Under the pieces are notes generated by a model. It made no database searches. It was not told the DNA's origin and worked only from the letters and a program-made list of their open reading frames with translations. Source: Lepus europaeus (lineage: Eukaryota; Chordata; Mammalia; Lagomorpha; Leporidae). From it: a stretch of DNA of 64,000 nucleotides. Positions 22,431 to 33,928 of this stretch are shown here, piece after piece. A program made the position numbers and the translations under genes. The stretch spans positions 95,605,388 to 95,669,387 of the forward strand of contig NC_084828.1 in assembly GCF_033115175.1 (NCBI RefSeq), read 5' to 3'. The first letter of the stretch is position 1. The number at the start of each line of letters is the position of its first letter.

Positions 22431-22869
22431 CAGTTTGATCCTTGCTTGGTGTAAAATGGAACATTGTCAGTATTTACGGTACCGGAGACTGAGAGGTTTG
22501 GGGGACTTAACGATGACAATTCTCTCTTCCACAGTGTTCTGTGGAGCAGACCTTACCCACTCTCATGGTTTCCATCAGGGTCCTGTATACTTACGGCTTG
22601 TATTTATATTTATGTCTGTATTTACAGTTTTGAAACTCCTCCTCAGATCCATGTTTAAATTTCAATTGCCTGCTGGAATATTTACCTGGGTATTTCAGAG
22701 GCTTGTAAAAATTAACATGTCCAAAATTAAAACCACTTTAAATCTTCCCCTCTTGTGTCTTCCAAGCCTCTCTGCTGGAAATATCTTCTGTGTCCCTCTC
22801 CTTATCTAATTAGCTACACATATCCATTTTATTTCCTGTAGTTTTTAAATTTTCAAATATCATTATTGA

Positions 22870-23077
22870 GGCCGGCACTGTGGCATAGTGGGTAGAGCCG
22901 CTGCCTGAGGGCTAGCATCTCATGGGGGCACGGATTTAAGACCCAGCTGCTTCACTGCTGATCCAGCTCTCTGCTGTGTAGAAAATGGCCCAAGTCCTTG
23001 GGCCCTTGCACCCATGTAAGAGACCCGGAAAAAGCTCCAGGCCATTGCAGCCATTTGGGGAGTAAACCAACGGATGG

Positions 23078-23117
<40 letters not shown>

Positions 23118-23188
23118 GTCTCTCTCTCCTCCTCTGCCTCTCTGTAGCTCTGCCTTCCAAATAAATAAATAAATCTTTCAAAAATTAT
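22870..23188 (+). mobile_element. C-SINE (form A)
   Basis: Head GGCCGGCACTGTGGCATAGT; a long (TC)n tract at about 23082-23112; tail AAATAAATAAATAAATC. It is directly followed by a second copy in the same direction. Confidence 0.9.
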
Positions 23189-23195
23189 TATTTTG

Positions 23196-23517
23196 GGGCA
23201 GGCATTGTGGCACAGCGGGTTAACGCCCTGGCCTGAGGCACCAGCATCCCATGTGGGCACCAGTTCTGGTCCCCGCTGCTCCTCCTCCAATCCAGCTCTC
23301 TGCTGTGGCCTGGGAAAGCAGTACAAGATGGCCCAAGTCCTTGGGCCCCTGTACCCGCATGGGAGACCTGGAGGGAGCTGCTGGCTCCTGGCTTCAGGTT
23401 GGCACAGCTCGGGCCGTTGCGGCCATCTTGGGAATGAACCAGCTGATGGAAGACACCTCTCTCTGTCTCTACTTCTCTCTGTAACTGTCTTTTAAATAAA
23501 TAAATCTTTTAAAAATA
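23196..23517 (+). mobile_element. C-SINE (form A), tandem to the previous
   Basis: Head GGGGCAGGCATTGTGGCACA; tail AAATAAATAAATCTTTTAAA; near full length. Confidence 0.9.
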
Positions 23518-23519
23518 TT

Positions 23520-23890
23520 ATTTTTGAAATTTTTATTCATTTCATTTATTTGAAATGCAGAGAGACGGAAAGAAAACCAGAAGGAGACCAATGGAGATCT
23601 CTCATATGCTGGTTCATTCCCCAAGTGCCTGCAACAGCAAGGGCTGAACCAGGTGGAAGCCAGGAGTCAAGAACTCAATCTGAATAAAAAATTAATAAAA
23701 TTAAATAAAGAAATACAAAAATAAAGTGGGAAAAAAATGAACTCAATCTGAATCACCCACAATGGTGGTCAGGAACTACTTGAGCCATAACCTGCTGCCC
23801 CCATGATGTACATCAACAGGAGCTAAAACCTGAAACCAGGTTCTCCAACAAAGGATGTAGGTATCTTAAGCTGTGGCTCAACTGTTGCAC
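23520..23890 (-). mobile_element. C-SINE (diverged) carrying an A-rich insertion
   Basis: Starts TTATTCATTTCATTTATTTG. The body is split by a 53-nt A-rich insert at 23686-23738 bounded by 15-nt direct repeats. Confidence 0.7.
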
Positions 23891-23917
23891 CGAATGCCAC
23901 TCCCATCCCCATCATAT

Positions 23918-23981
23918 GTGTGTGTGTGTGTGTATATATATAATATATATGGAAACATATAATATATAATATATATATTTG
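23918..23981. repeat. TG/TA microsatellite
   Basis: (TG)n runs into (TA)n-rich sequence at the tail end of the adjacent minus-strand SINE. Confidence 0.85.
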
Positions 23982-24152
23982 AAAGAGCAGAGGGGAGAGG
24001 GGGAAGGGAGAGGTCTGCCATCCACTGGTTCACTCCTGGCTGAAGGCAGGAGCCAGGAACTCCATCCTGTTCTCCTACATGGGTGGCCCAAGTACCTAGG
24101 CCATCTGGCAATGCAAGCAGTGGCTTAACCGGCTGCACCACAACACTTCCAC
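23982..24152 (-). mobile_element. C-SINE, shortened
   Basis: TTTGAAAGAGCAGAGGGGAG start, GGCTTAACCGGCTGCACCAC near the end. The core is about half the usual length. Confidence 0.7.
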
Positions 24153-24162
24153 CCTTCTTCCC

Positions 24163-24194
24163 CCAGGGTGTATTTATTTATTTATTTATTTATC
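24163..24194. repeat. (TATT)n microsatellite
   Basis: About eight TATT units; possibly the remnant tail of a SINE. Confidence 0.85.
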
Positions 24195-24390
24195 ATTTCT
24201 TCTCCATCCCCACTGCCACCATTTATCTGAGCCTGTTTAGTTCATTTATCTGAAGAGTTGCAAAGTAACTTAGAAACTAAATTAGCATTTGTGGAATCTT
24301 TACAACTCTTAATTACTTTGTTTCAAGTTCAAGTAAAAGGAAATAGTGTTATGAAAAGATTAAAATGGTTACCTTGGTGTCCTAGTTCTT

Positions 24391-24921
<531 letters not shown>

Positions 24922-25077
24922 TCCTAGTTCTTAAAAGCGAAATGGGATATAGGGTGTTTCTGGGAAAACTACTCTAGTACTAGTAACTGTGTCTGGAATT
25001 TTGCAACGATCCCTTGTGCCTCTAGTTATTCATTTCTGATCATTGCATTGACTAGGCTGTATCATTTATTAATTTTT

Positions 25078-25123
25078 TCTTTTTAAGATTTATTTGAAAG
25101 TCACAGAGAGAGGAGGAGGAGGG

Positions 25124-25154
<31 letters not shown>

Positions 25155-25199
25155 GGAGAGAGAGAGAGAGAAATCTTCCATCTGCACAATGTCAGCCCC
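25078..25199 (-). mobile_element. C-SINE, tail-side fragment
   Basis: Only the AAGATTTATTTGAAAGTC start and an expanded (AG)n tract are present before it gives way to the next SINE. Confidence 0.75.
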
Positions 25200-25553
25200 T
25201 TTTAAAATTTTTTAAAAATATTTATTTATTTATTTACTTGAAAGAGTTACACAGAGAGAGAAGGAGAAGCAGAGAGAGAGAGGGAAATAGAGAGGTCTTC
25301 CATCTGCTGATTCACTCCCCAATTGGTCACAATGGCCAGAGCTGCGCCGATCCGAAGCCAGGAGCCAGGAGCTTCCTCCGGGTCTCCCACATGGGTGCAG
25401 GGGCTCAAGGACTTGGGCTGTCCTCTACTGCTTTCCCAGGCCATAGCAGAGCACTAGATATAAAGTGAAGCAGCTGGGACTCGAACAGGCTCCCATATAG
25501 GATGCCGGCACTGCAGGCTGTGGCTTTACCAGCTACACCACAGTGCCGGCCCC
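25200..25553 (-). mobile_element. C-SINE (form A)
   Basis: Complete, ending CACCACAGTGCCGGCCCC. CCCCTTTTAAAATT on the left and CCCCTTAAAATT on the right suggest an imperfect target duplication. Confidence 0.88.
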
Positions 25554-25554
25554 T

Positions 25555-25862
25555 TAAAATTATTTTTAAAGATTTGTTTATTTATTTGAAAGGCAGAGTT
25601 ACAGAGAAAGAGAGATCCTCCAACCTCTGCTCACTCCCCAAATGGCCACAATAGTCAGGGCTGGGCCAGGCCAAAGAAAGGAGCTTGGAACTCTGTCCAG
25701 GTCTTCCATGAGAATAGCATTCTCTGCTGCCTTCCCGGGTGTGTTAGCAGGGAGCTGGACTAGGAGCACAGGCTGCCGGGACTGAAACTGGCACTCCAAC
25801 ATGGATGCTGGCATTGGTATTGCAGGTGGCAGCTCAACCCACTGCACCACAACACTGCCCCC
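25555..25862 (-). mobile_element. C-SINE (form A), third in tandem
   Basis: Starts AAGATTTGTTTATTTATTTG and ends CCACTGCACCACAACACTGC. Three same-strand SINEs lie back to back here. Confidence 0.85.
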
Positions 25863-26089
25863 TAGGTGGTACCACTTCTAATCTTTCTTATATTCTCCCT
25901 AGGAAAAAGAGATTAAGCTTATTTTTCCCCTTTAGTACCTAGACAATATTCAGTGTAATCTAATAATTAAGCAGGAGTGAAATATTAACTGTAGAATCTA
26001 AGTGATTCTACAATATAAATGCTCATTGTATGATGCTTTTCACTAGGCTTGCAAGTTTTCATAATAAAATACAGGGAGTGAATTGAGTG

Positions 26090-26590
26090 AAAATGTCCCC
26101 CAGGGTTCATGTGTGCAAGCCTCATCCCAGTGTGGCAGTATGGAGAGGTGGTAAACCTTTAAGTCATGGGGCCTAGTAGTAGGTAATGAGGTCTTTGAGG
26201 GGTGTCACCTGTGGAAGAGTCTGGAGAGGGAACGAGTGGATGGAAGTTCTCTTTCTCTGTATCTCTCTCCCTCTCTGCAACCCTGACTTTCAAATAAATA
26301 AACAAATCTCTAAAACAAAAACTACTTGTCTGGAGGAGTTAGTCCTTGAGAAAGTGAGTTGCTACAAAGTGAGGCCATCACACGGCCTCTTTAGCACAGT
26401 ACTGTTCCTTTCTCTGCATCTCTGCCATGTAATACAGCCAAGAGGAGCTCACCAGAGGCCAAAAAGATGGGGCCACCATTCTAGGACTTACGGCCTCTAA
26501 AACACGGGCCAAATAAACTTCTTTTTCTTTTGTATAAAGTACCCAGCTTCCCATATTTTGTTATAGTAACAGAAAGCAATCTAACACAGT
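26090..26590 (+). mobile_element. MaLR-type LTR-like remnant with SINE tail inserted
   Basis: AATGTCCCCCAGGGTTCATG at the start and TTTGTTATAGTAACAGAAAG then CTAACAC at the end resemble mammalian MaLR LTRs. A partial SINE (26215-26315) interrupts it. An L1 3' end is the alternative. Confidence 0.45.
26215..26315 (+). mobile_element. C-SINE 3' fragment
   Basis: GGAACGAGTGGATGGAAGTT, a CT-rich stretch, then AAATAAATAAACAAATCTCT. Only the last third is present. Confidence 0.75.
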
Positions 26591-26827
26591 CAGATCATGG
26601 TACCATGTGCTCTGAAATCATTGATGGCTTCCCATAACTTTTAGCTTTAAATCTAAAATCCTTAATACAACCTGGAGTTCTCTGCATAATCTCTTCCCTA
26701 ACGACCATTCTCATCCTTGTTCACTATGCTATAGACACACAGTTTCTCACACTTCCTGGGTCTTCCACTCTGTGCCTCTGCATGAATTGTTCCCTCTTCT
26801 CAGAAATACCCTTCCTTCTAACATCTG

Positions 26828-27165
26828 GTGCCAGAATTGAGGTACAGTGGATTAAGCCACTGCCTGTGACATGGGCAACTGACATCTAAGTGCCAGTTTG
26901 AGTCCTGGCTGCTCCATTACCAATCCAGATCCCTGCTAATGCACCTGGGAAGGCAGTGGAAAATGGCCCAAGTACTTGGATTCCTGCCACATATGTGAGA
27001 GACCGAGATGGAGTTCCTGGCTCCTGAGTTTGGCCTGGCCCAGACCTGGCTGTTGCGACCATTTGGGAAGTGAGCCAATGAATGAACAATCTTTTTATCT
27101 ATCTCTCCCACTCTCTCTGTTGCTCTTATTTCAAATAAAATACATCTTTAAAAAAACACAAAAAC
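26828..27165 (+). mobile_element. C-SINE, diverged
   Basis: Worn head (GAATTGAGGTACAGTGGATT), typical core, tail TTTCAAATAAAATACATCTT. Confidence 0.8.
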
Positions 27166-27247
27166 AAATGTGGACTCCTATTCATTTTATGCCTTGCTTT
27201 GCTTCTTAGTTTAGTTTCGATTACATTAGATCTCTTATTTACACACT

Positions 27248-27494
27248 TTTTTAGAGAAAGATTTATTTTATTTATTTGAAAGGCAGAGTTACAGAGAGGG
27301 AGGGAGACAGAGAAAGAGAGAGGGAGATCTTCTGTCTGCTGGTTCACTCCCCAAATGGTGGCAGTGGTCAGGGCTAGGCCAGGCTGAAGCCGGGAGCCAG
27401 GCATTTAATCTGGTTCTTCCATGTGGGTGCAGGGGCCAATCATTGTCTGTGTTGCAGGTGGTGGCTTAACCTGCTACATCACAATGGTGGCCCC
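27248..27494 (-). mobile_element. C-SINE with internal deletion
   Basis: Starts AAAGATTTATTTTATTTATT and ends CTGCTACATCACAATGGTGG. About 80 nt of the middle are missing after GGGTGCAGGGGCCAA. Confidence 0.8.
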
Positions 27495-27593
27495 ATTTGT
27501 ACATGTACATCACTCATTACCACTCATTGTTGTTATATAATAATTACAATTAAACAATAGGAATATATACATTATTTTATTTTTTATTCTTTC

Positions 27594-27662
27594 TATGATT
27601 ATGACTTTTTTTTTTCTGCGACGGGGACGGGCACACGTTGGCGGGGTATGATTATGACTTTT
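27594..27662 (-). mobile_element. Tiny GC-rich poly(A)-tailed insertion with target duplication
   Basis: A 16-bp repeat TATGATTATGACTTTT (27594-27609 and 27647-27662) encloses a 37-nt insert. On the minus strand the insert is a C/G-rich 31-mer ending CCGTCGCAG followed by an A run. This is the structure of an L1-mobilised, heavily truncated RNA copy. The parent RNA was not recognised. Confidence 0.7.
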
Positions 27663-27779
27663 ATATCCATCTTTCCCTCTAGACTGTGAATTTCTTAAAG
27701 ATAGTGCCCATGCTGTTTTGTATGCCACTTTATACCTAGTACCAGAGCCTGGCACATAACAAGCCTTCAATTGCACAGG

Positions 27780-28124
27780 CTTTTTTTTTTTTTTTTTTTG
27801 ACAGGCAGAGTGGACAGTGAGAGAGAGAGAGGGAGAAAGGTCTTCCTTTTCCATTGGTTCACCCCCCAACGGCCATGGTGGCTGGTGCGCTGTGGCTGGT
27901 GCACCGCGCTGATCCGAAGCCAGGAGCCAGGTGCTTCCTCCTGCTCTCCCATGCGGGTGCAGGGCCCAAGCACTTGGGCCATCCTCCACTGCACTCCTGG
28001 GCCATAGCAGAGAGCTGGACTGGAAGAGAAGCAATCGGGACAGAATCTGGCACCCCGACCGACTAGAACCTGGGGTGCCGGCGCCGCAGGTGGAGAATTA
28101 GCCTATTGAGCCACGGCGCCAGCC
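27780..28124 (-). mobile_element. C-SINE (form B)
   Basis: T18 run, then GACAGGCAGAGTGGACAGTG, ending GAGCCACGGCGCCAGCC. Full length and little diverged. Confidence 0.92.
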
Positions 28125-28126
28125 AG

Positions 28127-28474
28127 GTTTTTTTTTTTTTTTTTTTAGATTTATCTATTTGTTTGAAAGAGAGAGAGAGAGAGAGAGGGAGGGAAAGGAA
28201 GGGAAAGAGAGAGAGGTCCTTCATCCTCTGGTTCACTCCCCAAATGGCTGCAATGACCAGGGCTGGGCTGGGACGAAGCCAGGAGCCAGTATCTTCATCT
28301 GGGTCTCCCACCTGAGTGCAGGGGTCCAAGTATTTGAGCCATCTTCTGGTGCTTTTCCCGGCACATTAGCAGGGAGCTGGATGAGAAGCACAGCAGTGAG
28401 GACTTGAACTGGTGCCCATATGGATGCAGGTATTGTAGGTGGCTGGTTAACCTGCTGCACCACAACACCTGCCC
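28127..28474 (-). mobile_element. C-SINE (form A), abutting the previous
   Basis: T18 run, TTTGTTTGAAAGAGAGAG start, ending CCACAACACCTGCCCC. Confidence 0.88.
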
Positions 28475-28764
28475 CTCAATCATACTTTCTGAGTAAATGA
28501 AAGAAAGCAAAGTATGAATTTCAAATTGATTGGGCTGGGAGCAGGGTGCCTTTATAGGTCCCTGAGCAGGAGACTGACCTGCTGATATAGGGCAGGTTGT
28601 CCTGGCAGTCATGGAGGGCAGACAATCATGTCACGTATGCCTATCTCCAGCACCTATCACAGGGCCAGGCTGCTGAATGAGTGGTCATGTTGGATGTGGC
28701 TCCAGTACGGTAAACATGAGATGATGAGGACTCGGCCCTCACAACAGCAAGAATGGGGATTAAA
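28475..28764. other. Unique intergenic sequence
   Basis: No gene, repeat or regulatory feature could be supported in this stretch. Confidence 0.6.
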
Positions 28765-29080
28765 CAGGGCTGGCGCTGTGGCACAGTGGGTAAAGCCGCC
28801 GCCTGTAGTGCTGGCACCCGATGTGGATGCTGGTTTGAGACCTGGCTGCTCCACTTCCAATCTAGCTCTCTGCTATGACGCGGGAAAGTGGTAAAAGATG
28901 GCCCAACTGCTTGGGCCCCTGCACCTGCATGGGAGACCCACATGAAGCTCCTGGCTCCTGGCTCCAGATTGGTGCAGCTCTGGCTGGGGAGTGAACCAGT
29001 GAATGGAAGACCTCTCTCTCTCTCTCTCTGCAACTCTGCCTTTCAAATAAATAAAATTCAAATTTTTTTTTAAAAAAGAA
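28765..29080 (+). mobile_element. C-SINE (form A)
   Basis: Head GGGCTGGCGCTGTGGCACAG; short core lacking part of the segment after GGTGCAGCTCTGGC; tail AAATAAATAAAATTC. Confidence 0.9.
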
Positions 29081-29830
29081 CGGGGAGTAAACAGTGAGTG
29101 GGGAGACTCAGAGGGTGGGCCTGAGTGGCCATGGTGCTGGGACTGGGCATCAGAGGACAAGGGGTAGTCAGAAATGACCATCTAAACTTTGAGGGGAAAT
29201 AGCATGAGAGGGAAGAACATGCCCACTTGGAGGTGTCCTCCAACAGGCTTCTCACAAAGCTTGGTGCACAGCCAGAGGCTGCCCCCAGATTTAATGGCTA
29301 CCCCTCCCTAACAGAATAAAAACCTGCTCTCTCAACATCTCTGAATTTCAACTTCCATTCTAGAGTTGTTCATTAGTTCATTCCTTAGTGGTGTTTTGTT
29401 TTGTTTTGTTTTGTAATCCTTTACTCATCTCACTTCCTGGAGGAACATGCAAAAGATAGATCAGAGGACTATTTTATTTAGTAGGCAATAGGGACGTACT
29501 GAAGTGTGTTAAAAGAAGTGGATTATATTTTCAGTGTTAGATTTTAGAAGAGTGGCAGCAATGCGGAGAGTGGGTTTGGGGACTGATGAGCATAGGGAAG
29601 ACAGAAGACTGGGGACAGGTGAGGAATAGGCCTTTGGCTTGGGCTGTGCAGCGTATTCCTAGCAAGGGTTGGTGGGAGCTGAGAGCCAGCGATGTGCTTG
29701 GTGAACTCAGAGGAAGAACCTCCTTTTTCAGATTCACACAGTGTCATCATTCAGGTGGATGGCAGCCACATCAGGAGACAGTGCCAGGAACTGTCAATGG
29801 TCTAGGTAGGAATATAAAGAGGACCAGCAA
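29081..29830. other. Unique intergenic sequence with (GTTTT)n
   Basis: A GTTTT pentamer run occupies about 29392-29415. Nothing else could be assigned. Confidence 0.6.
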
Positions 29831-30960
29831 GTGAGTGAACCTGAACTATAGCCGTGGCAATGGGCTTAGAAAAAATAGAACACCTACAACGTGCTGTGAA
29901 CTGCTGCACATTCATACTTTTTACCTGCTCTGTAAATACATATCTGGGCCCTTTAAATAGTTTCCTTTGCCAAATGGAACTTTGCCAATACAGGGCACTG
30001 GATGGGCACTGTGGGCGGAAAGAGTTTTGCTTCCTAGTTCCAGCGTGGCTTTTTCCTTCCGTGCTGCAGCACACGAGGCGCCCATGGTCCCCAGCTCCTG
30101 CAGGGTTGCAGCTCCCTCTGGCACGGAGCTGCTGTGTGCTGACAGCCTCTCTGGGTTCTGGCTCCTGCAGTGCCTGGCAGCCAGTGGCTCCTGGCAGCTA
30201 GCAACTTCCTCCAGAACACCCATCCCCAACCCCAGCCAGGTTTTGGAGAAGAGGCCCCTGGCTCCTGCAGCGTTTGCAGCTTCTCCAGTGTCCAGCTCCA
30301 GTATCTCGAAGCACCCGGCAATTCTCAGCAGCGGTTTTCAGAAGCACTCCACAGTGCCCAGCAGCATCCAGTATTGGACAGAAGTACCCAGCGACACCCA
30401 GCAGGGGCACCAATGGGTGGCTTCTCCTGGAGCAACATCCGATGGTTTTGTAGGTGAGCTACTGCCCCGTGAACAGCTTTCCCTAGCCTCCTAGAGGGAA
30501 GATCTCTGGGAAATTCCAGGGGGCTGATTCCTGCCAAGTTCTGCTCGTGTGGCACTGCAGCAACTTTGCTGTGTGTTCGCTGTGCTCCCTGGGTCTCTGT
30601 TCTTGAGAGGAAAGGAGGTCTTTCTCGAGGGCTCTGCCTCAGACCCAGCTATGGGGCTCCTCGCATCTGCTCTCCTCCTATCCTTTGTTCTCTATTTCTC
30701 ACTACTTGATTCTTCATCTCTCATATCCCCAGTTATAGTTAGTAATTATTTCTATTATAGTTTTTCTGTTTTACTGTGTTGTTGTTGATCTCTCCTTATG
30801 GGACTATACCTAATTCAGAATTGATTACAGTTAGGAGTATTCCCCATAAGATACCACTGCAATGTGGACGTGAAGGAGAGAGAGAGAGAAGCTAAAGCAA
30901 CTTCCAGATTCTGACTTGAAGAGGCAACGGTGCCATAAACTAGGAAGGAGAATAAGGGCA
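29831..30960. other. Unassigned GC-rich segment
   Basis: About 29,990-30,660 is GC-rich with imperfect repeated GCTCCTGCAG-type units and open frames on both strands (the longest is 175 codons, 29967-30494 +). I see no family resemblance. A TTTAAATAG element lies near 29952. It may be an unclassified lagomorph LTR or VNTR-like repeat. Confidence 0.4.
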
Positions 30961-30984
30961 GGAGGCACATAGAATTTGAAGTGT

Positions 30985-31285
30985 CAAGGCTGGCGTTGTG
31001 GCATAGCTGGTAAAGTCACCGCCTGTGACACCAGCATGCCCTGTGGGCAGTGGTTCAAGTCTCAGCTGCTTCACTTCTGATCCAGCTCCTTGATAGTGCA
31101 CCTGGGCAAGCAGTGGAAGATGGGCCAAGTGTTTGGGCCCCTGACACTCACGTGGGAGACCTCGGCACAGCTCCTGGCTCCTGGCTTCTGCCAGATGGAA
31201 GTGAATGGAAGAGCTCACTCTGACTCTCCCTCTCTCTCTTTCTGTAACTTTCAAATACATACATACATCTTTTAAAAAATTTTTC
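30985..31285 (+). mobile_element. C-SINE (form A)
   Basis: Head AAGGCTGGCGTTGTGGCATA; tail AAATACATACATACATCTTT with the unit changed to CATA. Confidence 0.88.
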
Positions 31286-31405
31286 AAAGAATTTGAGGTT
31301 TTGTTGGAGGTGTCTAGAGTACTGGCAGTATTGCAATCTGGGGCTCAATGGAATATACAGATCTGGAATTACCCATACAGCAGTGATCAAGGAAAGCTTA
31401 TTTTT

Positions 31406-31769
31406 TTTTAATTTTTTTAATTTTTTTATTTATTATTTTTGACAGGCAGAGTGGACAGTGAGAGAGAGAGAGACAGAGAGAAAGGTCTTCCTTTTGCCGT
31501 TGGTTCACCCTCCAATGGCCGCCGCGGTAGCGCGCTGCGGCCGGCGCACCGCGCTTTTCCGATGGCAGGAGCCAGGTGCTTCTCCTGGTCTCCCATGGGG
31601 TGCAGGGCCCAAGCACTTGGGCCATCCTCCACTGCACTCCCTGGCCACAGCAGAGAGCTGGCCTGGAAGAGGGGCAACCGGGACAGGATCGGTGCCCCGA
31701 CCGGGACTAGAACCCGGTGTGCCGGCGCCGCAAGGCAGAGGATTAGCCTGTTGAGCCACGGCGCCGGCC
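31406..31769 (-). mobile_element. C-SINE (form B) with 14-bp target duplication
   Basis: GAAAGCTTATTTTT flanks it at 31392-31405 and 31770-31783. Full length, ends GAGCCACGGCGCCGGCC. Confidence 0.95.
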
Positions 31770-31821
31770 GAAAGCTTATTTTTAATAAGTGGGCTCTTGA
31801 AGGAAGAGACAGTAGTAGGTA

Positions 31822-32785
31822 TGTTAGTCTGTTTTTTTTACTAGAACAAAAATGCCTAAGTCAGGCTAACTTTATGTAGAAAATAGGTTTGGAAGCTCAA
31901 GTCCACAAACAGCATGATATAAGCTCTAGTATGTCCCTGTGCCCCTTGGCTGTATTACTTCAGGGGAGATGGCAATGGTGGGAGTGCATGTGTGCAAAAG
32001 TGATCACATTGTGAACAGGAAGCCAGAGAGCAACTTGTGGAATAGGCTTTTACTTCAACTCCCAGAGCTTACTCTAGGAGGCCAGCATGTCCCAGCACCT
32101 CCAATGACCCAAGCACCGCCCACTGGCAGTGACCCCAGCGTTTTGGCTCTCTTACAAATAGAAACTGACGAGGCCAAACTGCAGCCCACACAAGGCTTGT
32201 TGGGGGCTTATGCTTGAGCATGGGAGAGACAGCAGGGCAGGAAGAGGTTTGCTAACTGGCTCCTCTAGGGGAGCTGGCACGGGTTTTTATCAGGTGGGGA
32301 GGTGTGGTGATTCCTTCCTTGCCAGGACGCTCGGGTTTGCACTGGGTGTTCTGCACAGGCACAGTTCCCTTTTTTGTTGTTGTGGCTACAAAAGGCTCAA
32401 AATGGAGGTGGTAAGTAGCACCACCACCCCAGGAGGTCACATATCCGCTACACTGGGTTATTTTGAGCACACGTGCAGGTCAGGGGAGTCCTGACTAGGG
32501 ACGCAGGGTGTCTTGTGGTTAGGGGCTGGACGTTCCTTGTGCCTGATTATCTTGGAGCTGGAGATGGACACCTAACCAGTCTGGAGGTAGATACAGTCAG
32601 GCACTTCCGGCAGGAAGCAGGGGCGGATGATGCCTTGAAATCTGTGAGTGACGTGTCTATGGTGTCTCACCACGAGGCCCCGCCTCTTAAAGGTTCCACA
32701 GCGTTTTCCACTGCTTCTCTGGGGACCAGGCTTCCCACATGAGACTATGGAAGACAAATCATAGTAGCAGGGGGTCTCAGAGAAC
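31822..32785 (-). mobile_element. MaLR-type LTR remnant split by a second LTR
   Basis: AGTCTGTTTTTTTTACTAGA, GAAAATAGG and AAAAGTGATCACATTGTGAA precede, and GCCTCTTAAAGGTTCCAC and GGGGACCAGGCTTCCCACAT follow, in the order found in mammalian MaLR LTRs read antisense. The two halves join cleanly if 32124-32673 is removed. Family assignment is from recall. Confidence 0.5.
32124..32669. mobile_element. Probable solo LTR, 546 bp, with 4-bp target duplication
   Basis: It begins TGGCAGTGAC and ends GGTGTCTCA (TG...CA). CCAC flanks both ends (32120-32123 and 32670-32673). Removing it with one CCAC restores a continuous older repeat. Four-base duplications are usual for class I endogenous retroviruses. 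No AATAAA was seen on the plus strand, so the orientation is open. Confidence 0.55.
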
Positions 32786-33070
32786 ACTGGCCATCTGTAC
32801 ATAAAGTGACTGAACACCCACTCACTGCTTGAATTTGAATGTGGAAGTCAAAACCCTGAGACTTACTTAAGGCACATTTTCATGAACCAGCCCAGGGCAG
32901 AGAGGAAATTAAGAAAACATTTAGTTAGTGTGCTGAGTATGGCTGTGTAACGTACGTTATCATATCATGTAATGTACAATCAATCACTTTGGAATGTCCT
33001 AAGCAGTAGAAAAATAAAGCCCTTCTCCAGAAACCTAGAGAAATCTGTGAAAGAGAAGAAAAAATAGAAG

Positions 33071-33400
33071 GGGCCGACGCCGTGGTGCACTAGGCTAATC
33101 CTCCACCTGCGGCGCCGGCATCCCACATGGGCACCGGTTCTGGTCCCGGCTGCTCCTCTTCCAATCCAGCTCTCTGCTGTGACCTGGGAAAGCAGTAGAA
33201 GATGGCCCAAGTGCTTGGGCCTGCAGCCGCGTGGGAGACCAGGAAGAGGCTCCTGGCTCTTGGCTTCGGATCAGCGCAGCTCCGGCTGTTGCCACCATTT
33301 GGGGAGTGAACCAACGGAAGGAAGACCTTTTTCTCTGTCTCTCTCTCACTGTCTGTAATTCTACCTGTCAAATAAATATGTACAATCTTAAAAAAAAATA
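33071..33400 (+). mobile_element. C-SINE, mixed A/B head
   Basis: Head GGGGCCGACGCCGTGGTGCA followed by CTAGGCTAATCCTCC; tail CTGTCAAATAAATATGTAC. It shares features of both forms. Confidence 0.9.
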
Positions 33401-33589
33401 GAAAACAGAAATAACACAATTTAGTAATGTGGTAAATGAGTAATTTTTTTATAATACATATTTTCATGAACTTTTTGAAGATCCCTTGGTCTTCATAATT
33501 TTTGCACCAAATAAACTTCCATTGTTTGAACATGATTTGACTACCCAAATCATGAAGATTTTTAAACCCCCAATATTTTGTTAATGGTA

Positions 33590-33895
33590 CTAAAAGGGTG
33601 GAGACTTGATCCAATCAAGGTGCCTGAAGGTGAGGCCTTTGGGAAGTGATTGGATTGGATTAGAAGGTAGGGTGCTCCACAGCTTTCTCTACCAGGAGAG
33701 ACCGCATGCGTGAGTCAGCGCCTGTCTCTGCTTCCTCACATGTTCTACCATCCACCACTCTCATCAGACCCCAGAGTAATGGCCCTGCCTGAACTTGGGC
33801 CATGAGCCTCCAACGCTGTGAACTGAAATAAACTCCTCCTTCTAAGCTAGCTTTTTCCAGGTATTGAAGTTACAATGACAAAAAATTGACTAATA
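33590..33895 (+). mobile_element. MaLR-type LTR-like remnant
   Basis: GGTGAGGCCTTTGGGAAGTG, GAACTGAAATAAACTCCTCC and the end ATTGACTAATACAAAAC resemble a sense-oriented MaLR LTR. Confidence 0.5.
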
Positions 33896-33928
33896 CAAAA
33901 CTTATCTTTAAATTCCATTTTTTATGGA

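Noticed and set aside
29967..30494. 175-codon open frame on the plus strand
   Set aside because: It overlaps equally open antisense frames in a GC-rich repetitive stretch. It has no recognisable domain, splice context or start context, so it is not called a gene.
31406..31769. Similar 70-100 codon frames recurring at about a dozen places
   Set aside because: They are the same frame through C-SINE copies in either orientation. They are non-coding retroposons and not a gene family.
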